The position numbers and the translations under genes are program-made. 64,000 nucleotides of DNA from Chlorophyllum brunneum. Its lineage: Eukaryota; Basidiomycota; Agaricomycetes; Agaricales; Agaricaceae. The stretch is from assembly GCA_963576785.1 (NCBI GenBank), contig OY756143.1:2852001-2916000 (forward strand), in the 5' to 3' direction. This document shows, one piece after another, positions 34,481-44,869 of the stretch (the stretch's first letter is position 1; each line of letters begins with the position of its first letter). The notes below the pieces were generated by a model that was given only the letters and a program-made list of their open reading frames with translations, did no database searches and was not told the DNA's origin.

Positions 34481-34761
34481 ACAACAAACCTCATGTTACA
34501 AGAGATCACTACACTCGACGCACCTCACGCTGTATCCACTGCACCATAAACTTTGCCGATTACCTTCACAACACACTATGCACACTGAATGCAAGCCCAC
34601 CCCTTTCCCAGCCAATGATGCAGAATTCGAACAAGAACTTGACAACCTCCTTGATGCTCAGTCCACCAAAGATCAAATCGAACACTATACCGCCACAACC
34701 AAAGGACTCACATACATTGCCCATGCCATCAACAACCTCCAAATTCAAGCCAAAGCCCTGA
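34477..34761 (+). CDS. Small overlapping ORF between pol and ORF3 (unproven)
   Basis: 94 codons in another frame than ORF3. Its ATG overlaps the pol stop as ATGA at 34477-34480. It is open to the same end (K-P-K-P) in gypsy-6 and gypsy-7 and keeps spaced cysteines (C-x2-C ... C). It may be a real overlapping gene, a leader that lets ribosomes reach ORF3, or chance. Confidence 0.35.
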   Translation: MNNKPHVTRDHYTRRTSRCIHCTINFADYLHNTLCTLNASPPLSQPMMQNSNKNLTTSLMLSPPKIKSNTIPPQPKDSHTLPMPSTTSKFKPKP

Positions 34762-35456
34762 GCCGCATTCTACTCGTCACCACTACCAGAGCCCTCCCCG
34801 CTGCCATATCAACTGGGAAACACAAACTTATGAAGGAGTTATTAGATAAAGCAGCCACCAACCTCAACGTACTAGTGCACTCTGATGCAAAGAAATGCAT
34901 CCAAAGTGCCTTAATCATGACAGGTGAAAGACTCAATCACCTTACCAACTCAAGCGACAATCCTACCTACAGACTTGCATGGAGACTAATGGATCTCGAC
35001 TCATATATCCCCACTACCTTACCCAACAAGCCACCCTACCACAAAGATGATAAACAGGACTAGTTAGATGAAGGAATGGAGGGAATCGACAAATCAGTCC
35101 CAGACCATCTAATAGAACCAGATATATGAGATGAAGTAGACCACCTCCTTATTCAACTGCCTAATATGGATCCACCACCCAAACCAATGATATTCAACCC
35201 ACCCCCATCTTATCTTACACTCAAAGACGGAGGACAGTTCAAAGAAAACTACTGGGAAGAGATAATACACAACCTTGTTGCAGCCAAAACAAACAATATA
35301 GCTACATTCAAAGGACGCACCATAGCCCTCTTCAGAGAAGGCCAAGACCATGCCCCCTTTTGGATTGGATGTCGACACAAATCAGGAACCCCAATGATTG
35401 GTCCTACCAAATGTCAACTTGTCAACGCCTTACACAAAGAACAAGATGACAAGTAG
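34578..35456 (+). pseudogene. gypsy-4 ORF3: 292-codon accessory protein
   Basis: Begins M-H-T-E-C-K-P-T-P-F and ends K-E-Q-D-D-K. The same frame is exactly 879 bp at 37973-37095 and 48322-49200. The N-terminal half is predicted helical and charged (E-L-D-N-L-L, then K-G-L-T-Y-I, Q-S-A-L-I-M). A Pro-rich hinge lies near residue 150, and the C-terminal domain includes Y-L-T-L-K, N-Y-W-E-E-I and H-A-P-F-W-I-G-C. Two stops: 35060-35062 (TAG) and 35127-35129 (TGA). Differences between copies often fall in third codon positions, suggesting past selection on the protein. Not gag, pol or a typical envelope; no signal peptide or membrane anchor. Function unknown. Confidence 0.72.
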
Positions 35457-35499
35457 ACTACAGTATTTCATGGGGTCATGAAAATAAAAAGGGAGGTAT

Positions 35500-35805
35500 T
35501 GTTATGAACTATAGATAGACAGTACATTCCTATCATGCGCCCATCACATTTATCATTCCTATGTATCTGTTTCATCCCCTTGTTTCATCCCTTATGGCTG
35601 TACTCTTACTGACTTGTTCTACTCATCCCCTATGACTCCTTTACTCTGCTCCCTTGTTCTCAGCTCTTACCACTAGTATATAAAGTGTAGTAATACTTGA
35701 TGTATTCCTTACACTTTACCAATCGTATCATCCCTTACTCTTTTCTCTACTTCCTTGTCTTTATCCAAAGACTTGTAACCTGAGTCTCAGACTAAGGTCT
35801 TAACA
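35500..35805 (+). repeat. 3' LTR of gypsy-4
   Basis: 306 bp, preceded by the polypurine tract AAAAAGGGAGGTAT (35486-35499). Followed by the CCTAT duplication and the second part of the gypsy-5 LTR. Confidence 0.93.
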
Positions 35806-35982
35806 CCTATGACTCCTTTACTCTGTTCTCTTATTCTTAGCAAATACTACTAGTATATAGAGTGTAGTAATACTTGATGTATTCCTTATACTTTACCAAT
35901 CATATCATCCCTTTCTTTTTTCTCTACTTCCTTGTCTTTATCCAAAGACTTGCAACCTGAGTTCTAGACTAAGGTTATAACA

Positions 35983-36746
35983 TTTGATAAAGTGTCATTT
36001 GACTCACCTTACAAAAGAGGTACCACTATATGTAGCTAGGCTTGAAATAATAGTCTCTGACCAGGATGACAGTATATGAGCAGCAGTAGCTCATCAAGAA
36101 CACCAAGAAGACCCAGAGCCCCAAGACCAACAGATATCCAGGGATCACCCATAACCACCAGATCCACACAACAAACAGAACCAGAAATCCCTGAGGTCTT
36201 AAATGGCAGAAATCTGAATACAGTGTAGATGAAGACACAGCACTCTTTGAGACCCTATTCAACACAGCAGTTGCTGAGACTACATCTGACATAGAAGTTG
36301 CTGAAGTCCCTCTAATATAGAAATTGCCCAAACCTATAAGAGCAAACACAGTAAATTCAAAACATCTAACATAGAGATTGCCAAGAACCAATCTAATATA
36401 GAAATCACTGAGACACACAAGAATGAACACAACAAATCTGAAACAGAATCAGACATGGCTAAAGAAGCCAATTTCCCAAAGAACTTAGTCCCAGAACCAG
36501 GATACTTCAATGGAGACAGAACCAAGTTTGATGATTGGTAGAGAGTGATGTCCCTATGGATACCCTTTAACAAAATCAATGATAATAAACAAAAGATAAT
36601 TGGAGTATTGGCAAGAATGAGAGGAGGATTGGCAGAACCCTATGTAAATGCCAAACTATTAGCTATTCAAGACAAGAAAATACTAATATTTGATGTTTTT
36701 ACTAAGGAAATAGTAGCCACATTCTCATTGGGAAATAGAAAGGTAA
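35983..36746 (+). pseudogene. gypsy-5 gag, N-terminal part
   Basis: Family A gag start, then M-A-K-E-A-N-F-P-K-N, G-Y-F-N-G-D-R-T-K-F and V-A-T-F-S-L-G-N-R-K. Stops near 36312 and 36539. Cut after N-R-K by the gypsy-6 LTR. Confidence 0.8.
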
Positions 36747-37051
36747 TGTTACGACCTTAGTCTAGGACTTAGGTTGCAAGTCTTTGGATAAAGACAAGGA
36801 AGTAGAGAGAAGAGGAAGGGATGATATGATTGGTAAAGTGTAAGGAATACATCAAGTATTACTACACTTTATATACTAGTGGTGAGTGCTAATAATAAGA
36901 GAACAGAGTAAGGGAGTCATAGGGGAAGAGTAGAACAAGTCAGTAAGAGTACAGCCATAAGGGATGAAACAGGGGATGAAATGGATACATAGGAATGATG
37001 AGTACAATGGGCACATGATAGGAATGTACTGTCTATCTATAGTTCATAACA
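36747..37051 (-). repeat. 3' LTR of gypsy-6
   Basis: 305 bp family A LTR, followed on the plus strand by the reverse complement of the PPT (CCTCCCTTTTT near 37055-37065). It interrupts gypsy-5 gag. Confidence 0.9.
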
Positions 37052-37094
37052 ATACCTCCCTTTTTACATTTATGACCCCATGAAATGTTGTGGT

Positions 37095-37973
37095 CTACTT
37101 GTCATCTTGTTCTTTGTATAAGGCATTGATGAGTTGGTATTTAGTAGGACTGATCATCGGAGTTCCTGACTTGCATCAACATCCAATCCAGAAGGGGGTG
37201 TGGTCTTGTCCTCCTCTAAAGAGGGCAATGGTGTGACCTTTAAAGGTAGTGGTGTCATTTGTTTCTGCTGCAACTAGGTTATGGACTATCTCCTGCCAAT
37301 AGTTGTCATCAAGTTGTCCTCCTTCTTTAAGTGTGAGGTACAATTGGGGTGGATTGAATATGATAGGTTTGGTGGGCAGGTTGAACTGTGGGATGTGTAT
37401 CAGGAGATGGTCTACTTTGTCTCTTATATTGGGTTCCATTAACTGTTTGGCTACTGATTTTTCAATTTCTTCCATTCCTTTGTCTAACCATTCCTGTTCA
37501 TTGTCTTTGTGGTGGGGTGGTTTGTCGGGTAAGATAGTGGGGGTATATGAGTTGAGATCCATTAGCCTTTGGGCAAGTCTCTAGGTAGGGTTGTTGCTAG
37601 AGTCAGTGAGGTGATTGAGTCTTTCACCTGTCATGATTAAGGCACTTTGGATGCATTTCTTTGTATTGGAGTGTACTAATATGTTAAGATTGGTGGCTGC
37701 TTTGTCCAATAGTTCCTTCATTAGTTCATGTTTTCCAGTTGACATGGTAGCTGGGAGGGCTTTGGTGGTGGTGATGAGTAGGATATAGCTCAGGGCTTTG
37801 GCTTGGATTTGGAGGTTGTTGATGGTGTGGGCAATATACATGAGTCCTTTGGTTGTGATGGTATAGTGTTCAATCTGGTCTTTGGTAGACTGGGCATTGA
37901 GGAGGTTGTTGAGCTCTTGTTTGAACTCTGTGTCTTTGGCTGGAAAAGGGGTGGATTTGCATTTGGCATGCAT
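37095..37973 (-). pseudogene. gypsy-6 ORF3
   Basis: 879-bp frame starting M-H-A-K-C-K and ending at the TAG 37095-37097. In-frame stops occur near 37582 and 37177. The C-terminal third differs from the gypsy-7 copy far more than the rest: the two are nearly identical up to 37453 and then diverge abruptly. Confidence 0.72.
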
Positions 37974-40900
37974 GGTATGTTGTGGAGATAGTTGGCAAAG
38001 TCTAGAGTACAGTAGATACAGCATGAGGTACATTGGGTATAGTAGTCTCTTGTAATGTGAGGTTTGTTGTTCATAATTGTCATTTTTTACCCCCTCTTTT
38101 TATAGGTTTCATCCTTGAAATCTTGTCTAAAAATTCCTGAACTGCCTCCTTAGCATTTTCCAATTCTGACTCATTTTCCCATATGTCTTCCTCAAAGGTA
38201 TAACTCTTCCAGTGTACTAGGAATTGATTTTGCTGTCCTCTCATGCAGTGTCCTCGGATCTCTTCTATCTCATATTGTTCTTTATCATTGATGATCTTGG
38301 GCAGCGGTGGTGGTGGTGTGTGCTGGCTGTCAAACTTGGGTTTCTGGTAGGGGGAAAGGAGTCTGCTGTTAAACACATTGTGTATTGCCCATGTTTCAGG
38401 TAATTCCAGTTGGTAGCTTGTTTTGCTTATTTTTGTCTTTATTTGGAACAGTTCATAGTATTTGTGATCTAACTTCTTGGTTAGTCTCATTGTCCTGGTG
38501 TTGCTTGCTTTGAGCCATACTTGTTCTCCTGGGTTATACTCATGTTCTGGTTTAGTGCTATTATGTTTCTCTATTTGTGTCTGGCTGTGTTGTAACATCT
38601 TGATCACCTCTTGTCACATGTTTTGTAACTCCTGTATTCATTCCGTGATTGCAGGTGCTTTGGTAACCTTCATTATATCTCCTTTCCAGGAGTATTGTCC
38701 ATAAACTATTTCAAATGGCAAATATCCAGTGGTAGTATGGATTTTGTCATTGTATTGGAATTCTGCTATGGCTAACCATTTTCTCCAGTTGTTCTGTGCA
38801 TGGTTTATTACATTTCTGAGGTATGTCTTGATCTCCTGGTTGATACACTCTGTTTGGCCATTGGTTTGTGGGTGGTATGCTGTGGATAAGTTTTGTTAGG
38901 TACTGGTTGCTTGGCACAGTTCTGCCATAAATTTTTGATGCAAATTGTAGACCTCTGTCACTGATGATTCTGTGGGGTATTCTACGTGTTTTCCATATAT
39001 CATCTTGGTAGATATCTCCTAGCTCTTCAGATGTTAAGGTGGTGTTAACTGTACACAATCTAATCATTTTGCTAAAACAATCAACTATGACAAGTATTAC
39101 ATTATATCCCTCTGACTCTGGTAATAGTCCTATCATGTCAATTGATATCTCTTCCCAAGGTTTCTCTGGTGTCAGTAGTGGGTGGAGATGTATTGTCAGT
39201 CTTGTTCGGAGTATTTTGTTTCATTGGCATGTCTCACATCCTTTGATCTACCATTTGACATTGTTGCATATTTGAGGCCATCAATAACTCCATTTAAGGA
39301 GTTCGATCATTTGGTGTTGTCCTGGGTGTCCTATGTCTGTTTCATCATGGTGTTGTCAGAGTATTTCTTGTCATATTTGGCTGTTGGGTGGAACATATAT
39401 TCTTTCTTTGAATATTAGTATTCCATCTGTTTCCTATATCTCCTTTGGTCATCTCTCCTTTTCCTTTAGCCACTGTGTTTCCCTTTTTGTTTCCTTTTGC
39501 AGTCGGTGTTTCAGATCTTCTTCTCCTGAGATCTCCCAGATTTGTTGGATTGCAGTAGTTGTATTGTCATTGAATAAATGGTCAGGTAGTAAGGTGATAT
39601 TGGTGTTGTCTCGGATGGTATCAGTTTTTGTTAATCTTGATAAGACATCAGCTTTTGTGTTGGTCTTCCCAGATATATGTTTCAGTATATAATAGTATTC
39701 TTGTAGCTCCCCTTGCTTATTGTCCTGTGAGTTGTTGTGGTTTTTAGAAGTATTCTAGGTTCTTGTGATTGGTCCAGATTTCAAATGGTTCATTGGCATC
39801 GAGTAGGTATTGTCTCCAGGTTTTGATTGCTTCTCAGATAGCTAGTAATTCTTTGTTATAGATCTGATAGTTTTGTTCTGTAGGTGTCATCATTCTTGAG
39901 TGGAATGCAATTGGGTGCCAGTGTTCTTTTTGTTTCTGTGATAGTACTGCTCCTACTCCATAGCCTGATATATCTACTTCTACTCTGTATTGTCCCTTGT
40001 CTTGTGGCATTGCTAGTACCAGCTCACTTGTGACTTTTTCCTTGATCTTTTCAAAGGCTTGTTACTGTCATTCTGTCCATACCCATTGAGTATCTTTCTT
40101 CTTCAACTCATGTAAAGGGGCTGCTATATTGCTGAAGTTGTGTATGAATTGTTGGTAGAAGTTTGTGAAGCCTAGGAATTTTTCAACATCTTTCAGGGAT
40201 TTGGGTATTGGCCATTCCTTCACCACTTTCACCTTCTCCTCCTCCATTTTAACACTGCCTTGTCCAACCACAAATCCCAATATTGGTATCTCTTTCATGT
40301 CAAATAAGCACTTTGACCTCTTGAAATATAGCTAGTATTTTGCCGCAATGTCAAGAAATTGCTTTGTCTTGTCTTCAAGTTCCTGTTGTGTTATTTCTAG
40401 GATGACAAAGTTATCCATGTAGTTGACAACTACTCCTTTGTGTAGCATCTCTCGGAAGACCATGTTCATCATCCTTTGGAATGTCACTGGTGAGTTGCTC
40501 ATTTCGAAAAATATGACTGTTGGCTCAAATAATCCATTGTTTGTTACAAATACTGCTTTCCATTTATTACCTTCCCTTATCCTGACATTGTTGTATCCTC
40601 AAATGATGTCAAGTTTGTTGAAGACTTTTGCATTCTTGAGTCAGTTGATAACTTCGCTTATGAGTGGAAGTGGTATCTTGTCTTTGATTGTGTGTTTGTT
40701 TAGCTTCTTATAGTTTTGTACCAATTATTTGGTTCCATCTTTCTTAGGTATAAAAAAGCATGGGGTGGCGTAGGGGGATTGTGATAGTCAAATTCATCCT
40801 GAAGCAATATTCTTGTCAAGAAATTTCTGCAGTTCTTGTTTCTCCATTAATGTCATTGGGTAGACTTTGGATTGTAGTACTGGCAGTGTGTCTTCTGACA

Positions 40901-41425
40901 GGTTTATTTCATAGTCCCAGATTGTGTGTTCTAGCAGTTTGTCAAAGTTCTTCTTGTTGAACAGGTATGTATATTGCTGTAGATATGTCGGTAGGTCTTC
41001 TGGGTTTGTTTGGTTGGTTTTCTTTTCCTCCATGTGTTCCTTTACCATGTATATCCTTTCGTTGAAGTATATGTCATTGTGGTATGTGGTGCAATTTTTT
41101 GGACATCTGGTGAAGCATATTATATTGTTTGTCCAATCAATTTCCGGATTGTGCTTGATTAGCCAGTCATGTCCAAGGTATAGGTCTGCACTTTCTAGTT
41201 GCATTACCATTGCTTCAATCTCTTCCATGTGTTTTCCATTGTTTAGTACCAGGTATGCTGTATCTGTTATTTTCCCTTTCCTATTTTTGGTTCCATCGGC
41301 ATTGATTGCTCTTATTAGGGTTTTGAGGGGTCTGGTTGGGATTTGTTCTTCTTCTACTACTTTTTGTGCTATGCACATGTGTGTGCATCCAGAGTCTACT
41401 AGCATGGTGATTTTTTTGGGTCCCT
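37453..41425 (-). repeat. Left arm of a 3,973-bp inverted repeat
   Basis: Reverse complement of 44870-48842, equal length with no indels and only scattered substitutions. The arms cover pol and two thirds of ORF3. Spacer as assembled 3.4 kb, or about 1.7 kb if the gap duplication is false. Confidence 0.88.
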
Positions 41426-41465
41426 TTGTTGTTCTGATTGTTGAAGCAAGAAGAAGTTTGTGCAT
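38080..41465 (-). pseudogene. gypsy-6 pol
   Basis: Starts M-H-K-L-L-L, then protease L-V-D-S-G-C-T-H (intact D-S-G, near 41395). RT blocks are at about 40450-40760, but the catalytic motif reads Y-M-D-N (near 40425). RNase H, integrase and chromodomain (H-C-M-R-G-Q-Q-N-Q-F-L-V-H-W-K near 38200) follow. Many stops and at least two frame changes. Nearly identical, including its defects, to the gypsy-7 pol. Confidence 0.88.
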
Positions 41466-41548
41466 CGAGTTTTTTTTTTGTGGAATCACATATCATCTAT
41501 TATGAAGTAAAACAAGAACTCTAGGTTTACTGGCTTGTGGGTTTGCAC

Positions 41549-42692
41549 CTACTCAGAGCCTTCGGCAAAATCCTTCTTTGCCTCTTCTTCTTGCTCAGTT
41601 TCCTTGGTAACTTCTCTGATGTGTACTTTCTTCGGTGCTTTACAATTCTTTGAGATGTGGCCTTGTTTGCCACAATTATAGCACATTATGTGACCTTTGT
41701 CTTCTTGCAGCAATATTTGGCAATATGCCTATATAGGTTGCAGTTGAAACATCTTGGTTTTCCATTCTGATTGGTGTCTGCCCTTTGTCTACCAATCTCC
41801 ATTGGTTGTCCTCCACCTCCTGTACTTGTTCTGACGTCTTCTCGGGTGATGTCTACTGTTTTGTATCCTTGTCCTACTGCAAAGATTGTATTCCTCCATT
41901 TGCTGTATGTGTCTGGGATTAAGGCTGATGGATAGCCTGCAATGGTTCAGATGATGTCTGCTCTGGTGTGTCATTTGAGGAGGAATATGGCATGTGCATC
42001 GTCTGTTCCTGCTTGGGTCTTCAATGCTTTGAACTCTATTAAGAAGTCCACAGTATTACTTTTTCCCTGTTTGAACAACTCAATTTCCCCTTCTGCTATT
42101 GCTTTCCTATTCTCCAAGGAGAAGGTGGCTACCATTTCCTTTGTGAAGTCATCAAATGCTGGTGTTTTCTTGTCTTGAATTGTCTGTAGACCTCTTAGTC
42201 CTCCTTTCATTCATGCTAATACTCCAATTATTTTTTGTTCATTGTCATCAATCTTGTTGAAGAGTGTCCATAAGGACATTGCTCTCCACCAATCATCAAA
42301 CTTGGTTCTATCTCCATTGAAGTATCCTGGTTCTGGGGCTAGGTTTTTGGGAAGTTGATTTCATTGGCCATCTCTGATTCTGTTTCTGGTTCACTGTGTT
42401 TGTTCTCATGGATTTTGGTAACTTCTATGTTGGATGTTTCGGATTCTCTGTTTTCGTGGGTCTTGGCAATTTCTATATTGGATGTAGTCTTGGCAATGTC
42501 TGTGTTGAATAGGGTCTCGAAAAGAGCTGTATCTTCATCTATGCTGTGGTCAGATTTCTGCTGCTTAAGGCCTTCAGGAATATCTGGTTCTGTTTGTTGC
42601 TTGGATCTGGTGGTTACTGGTAATCCCTGGATATCTGTTGGTCTCGGAGCTCTTGGTCTTCTTGGTATTCTCAATGAGCTACTGCTGCTCAT
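41549..42692 (-). pseudogene. gypsy-6 gag
   Basis: Ser-rich start at 42692, one-base deletion near 42340 (frame break after N-F-P-K), capsid-like part, knuckle region near 41640-41760, and the conserved TAG at 41549-41551 followed by an open extension. A run of ten A (minus strand, 41470-41479) sits just before the pol ATG. Confidence 0.82.
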
Positions 42693-42785
42693 ATACTGTT
42701 GTCCTGGTCAGAGGCTATTATTCCAAGCCTAGCTATGAATAGTAGCACCTCTCTTGCAAGGTGAGTCAAATGATACTTTACCAAA

Positions 42786-43009
42786 TGTTATGACCTTAGT
42801 CTAGGACTCAGGTTGCAAGTCTTTGGATAAAGACAAGGAAGTAGAGAGAAGAGGAAGGGATGATATAATTGGTAAAGTATAAGGAATACATCAAGTATTA
42901 CTACACTTTATATACTAGTGGTGAGTGCTAATAATAAGGGAACAGAGTAAAGGAGTCATAGGGAATGAGTGGAATGATTCAGTAGGAGTATAGCAATGAG
43001 GGATGAAAC
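42786..43009 (-). repeat. 5' LTR of gypsy-6 (truncated by gap)
   Basis: 224 bp of a family A LTR. Primer segment at 42869-42880 and primer site at 42773-42784 pair perfectly with a shared base change relative to gypsy-4. The sequence stops at the N run. Confidence 0.85.
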
Positions 43010-43209
43010 NNNNNNNNNNNNNNNNNNNNNNNNNNNNNNNNNNNNNNNNNNNNNNNNNNNNNNNNNNNNNNNNNNNNNNNNNNNNNNNNNNNNNNNNNNN
43101 NNNNNNNNNNNNNNNNNNNNNNNNNNNNNNNNNNNNNNNNNNNNNNNNNNNNNNNNNNNNNNNNNNNNNNNNNNNNNNNNNNNNNNNNNNNNNNNNNNNN
43201 NNNNNNNNN
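43010..43209. other. Assembly gap (200 N)
   Basis: Exactly 200 N, the usual arbitrary scaffold gap. The sequence right of the gap (43210-44786) repeats the sequence left of it (41433-43009) almost base for base, so the true gap may be negative, with two contig ends overlapping. Confidence 0.97.
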
Positions 43210-44867
43210 TCTGATTGTTGAAGCAAGAAGAAGTTTGTGCATCGAGTTTTTTTTTTGTGGAATCACATATCATCTATTATGAAGTAAAACAAGAACTCTA
43301 GGTTTACTGGCTTGTGGGTTTGTACCTACTCAGAGCCTTTGGCAAAATCCTCCTTTGCCTCTTCTTCTTGCTCAGTTTCCTTGGTAACTTCTCTGATGTG
43401 TACTTTCTTCGGTGCTTTACAATTCTTTGAGATGTGGCCTTGTTTGCCACAATTATAGCACATTATGTGACCTTTGTCTTCTTGCAGCAATATTTGGCAA
43501 TATGCCTATATAGGTTGCAGTTGAAACATCTTGGTTTTCCATTCTGATTGGTGTCTGCCCTTTGTCTACCAATCTCCATTGGTTGTCCTCCACCTCCTGT
43601 ACTTGTTCTGATGTCTTCTCGGGTGATGTCTACTGTTTTGTATCCTTGTCCTACTACAAAGATTGTATTCCTCCATTTGCTGTATGTGTCTGGGATTAAG
43701 GCTGATGGATAGCCTGCAATGGTTCGGATGATGTCTGCTCTGGTGTGTCATTTGAGGAGGAATATGGCATGTGCATTGTCTGTTCCTGCTTGGGTCTTCA
43801 ATGCTTTGAACTCTATTAAGAAGTCCACAGTATTACTTTTTCCCTGTTTGAACAACTCAATTTCCCCTTCTGCTATTGCTTTCCTATTCTCCAAGGAGAA
43901 GGTGGCTACCATTTCCTTTGTGAAGTCATCAAATGCTGGTGTTTTCTTGTCTTGAATTGTCTGTAGACCTGCTAGTCCTCCTTTCATTCATGCTAATACT
44001 CCAATTATTTTTTGTTCATTGTCATCAATCTTGTTGAAGAGTGTCCATAAGGACATTGCTCTCCACCAATCATCAAACTTGGTTCTATCTCCATTGAAGT
44101 ATCCTGGTTCTGGGGCTAGGTTTTTGGGAAGTTGATTTCATTGGCCATCTCTGATTCTGTTTCTGGTTCACTGTGTTCGTTCTCATGGATTTTGGTAACT
44201 TCTATGTTGGATGTTTCGGATTCTCTGTTTTCGTGGGTCTTGGCAATTTCTATATTGGATGTAGTCTTGGCAATGTCTGTGTTGAATAGGGTCTCGAAAA
44301 GAGCTGTATCTTCATCTATGCTGTGGTCAGATTTCTGCTGCTTAAGGCCTTCAGGAATATCTGGTTCTGTTTGTTGCTTAGATCTGGTGGTTACTGGTGA
44401 TCCCTGGATATCTGTTGGTCTCGGAGCTCTTGGTCTTCTTGGTATTCTCGATGAGCTACTGCTGCTCATATACTGTTGTCCTGGTCAGAGGCTATTATTC
44501 CAAGCCTAGCTATGAATAGTAGCACCTCTCTTGCAAGGTGAGTCAAATGATACTTTACCAAATGTTATGACCTTAGTCTAGGACTCAGGTTGCAAGTCTT
44601 TGGATAAAGACAAGGAAGTAGAGAGAAGAGGAAGGGATGATATAATTGGTAAAGTATAAGGAATACATCAAGTATTACTACACTTTATATACTAGTGGTG
44701 AGTGCTAATAATAAGGGAACAGAGTAAAGGAGTCATAGGGAATGAGTGGAATGATTCAGTAGGAGTATAGCAATGAGGGATGAAACAGGAAATGAAATGG
44801 ATACATAAGACTGATGAGTACAATGGGTGCATGATAAGAATGTACTGTCTATCTATAGTTCATAACA
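43210..44867 (-). mobile_element. Second copy of gypsy-6 gag and 5' LTR (possible false duplication)
   Basis: Matches 41433-43009 at a constant offset of 1,777 with few substitutions and the same gag frameshift. Gag is 44469-43326 and the complete LTR is 44563-44867. The LTR's outer end abuts plus-strand pol of gypsy-7 with no spacer. Confidence 0.85.
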
Positions 44868-44869
44868 GA

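Larger units (their letters stand above)
29429..35805 (+). mobile_element. gypsy-4: complete family A self-primed chromovirus
   Basis: 6,377 bp with two 306-bp LTRs and the 5-bp target duplication CCTAT (29424-29428 and 35806-35810). Order: LTR, self-primer site, gag with two zinc knuckles, protease-RT-RNase H-integrase-chromodomain, an overlapping small ORF, ORF3, PPT, LTR. The two LTRs differ at about ten positions, mainly transitions. Point stops and one deletion near 32410 inactivate it. Confidence 0.95.
29296..36746 (+). mobile_element. gypsy-5: family A 5' end, LTR split by gypsy-4
   Basis: LTR part 1 is 29296-29428, part 2 is 35811-35982 (305 bp together), and between them lies gypsy-4. 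After the LTR a decayed primer site and the first part of gag follow, cut at 36746 by the gypsy-6 LTR. The remainder of gypsy-5 is not found in the window, so the right junction is a rearrangement or truncation. Confidence 0.85.
36747..43009 (-). mobile_element. gypsy-6: family A copy, minus strand, running into an assembly gap
   Basis: 3' LTR 36747-37051, ORF3 37973-37095, pol about 41465-38080, gag 42692-41549, 5' LTR from 42786 into the N gap at 43010. The outer 700 bp (36747-37452) belongs to a different sequence variant than the rest, judged from comparison with gypsy-7, so the copy is chimeric. No target duplication can be identified. Confidence 0.88.

Noticed and set aside
34578..35456. 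Family A ORF3 as a retroviral-type envelope
   Set aside because: No signal peptide, no transmembrane anchor, no cysteine-rich ectodomain pattern; the protein looks soluble.
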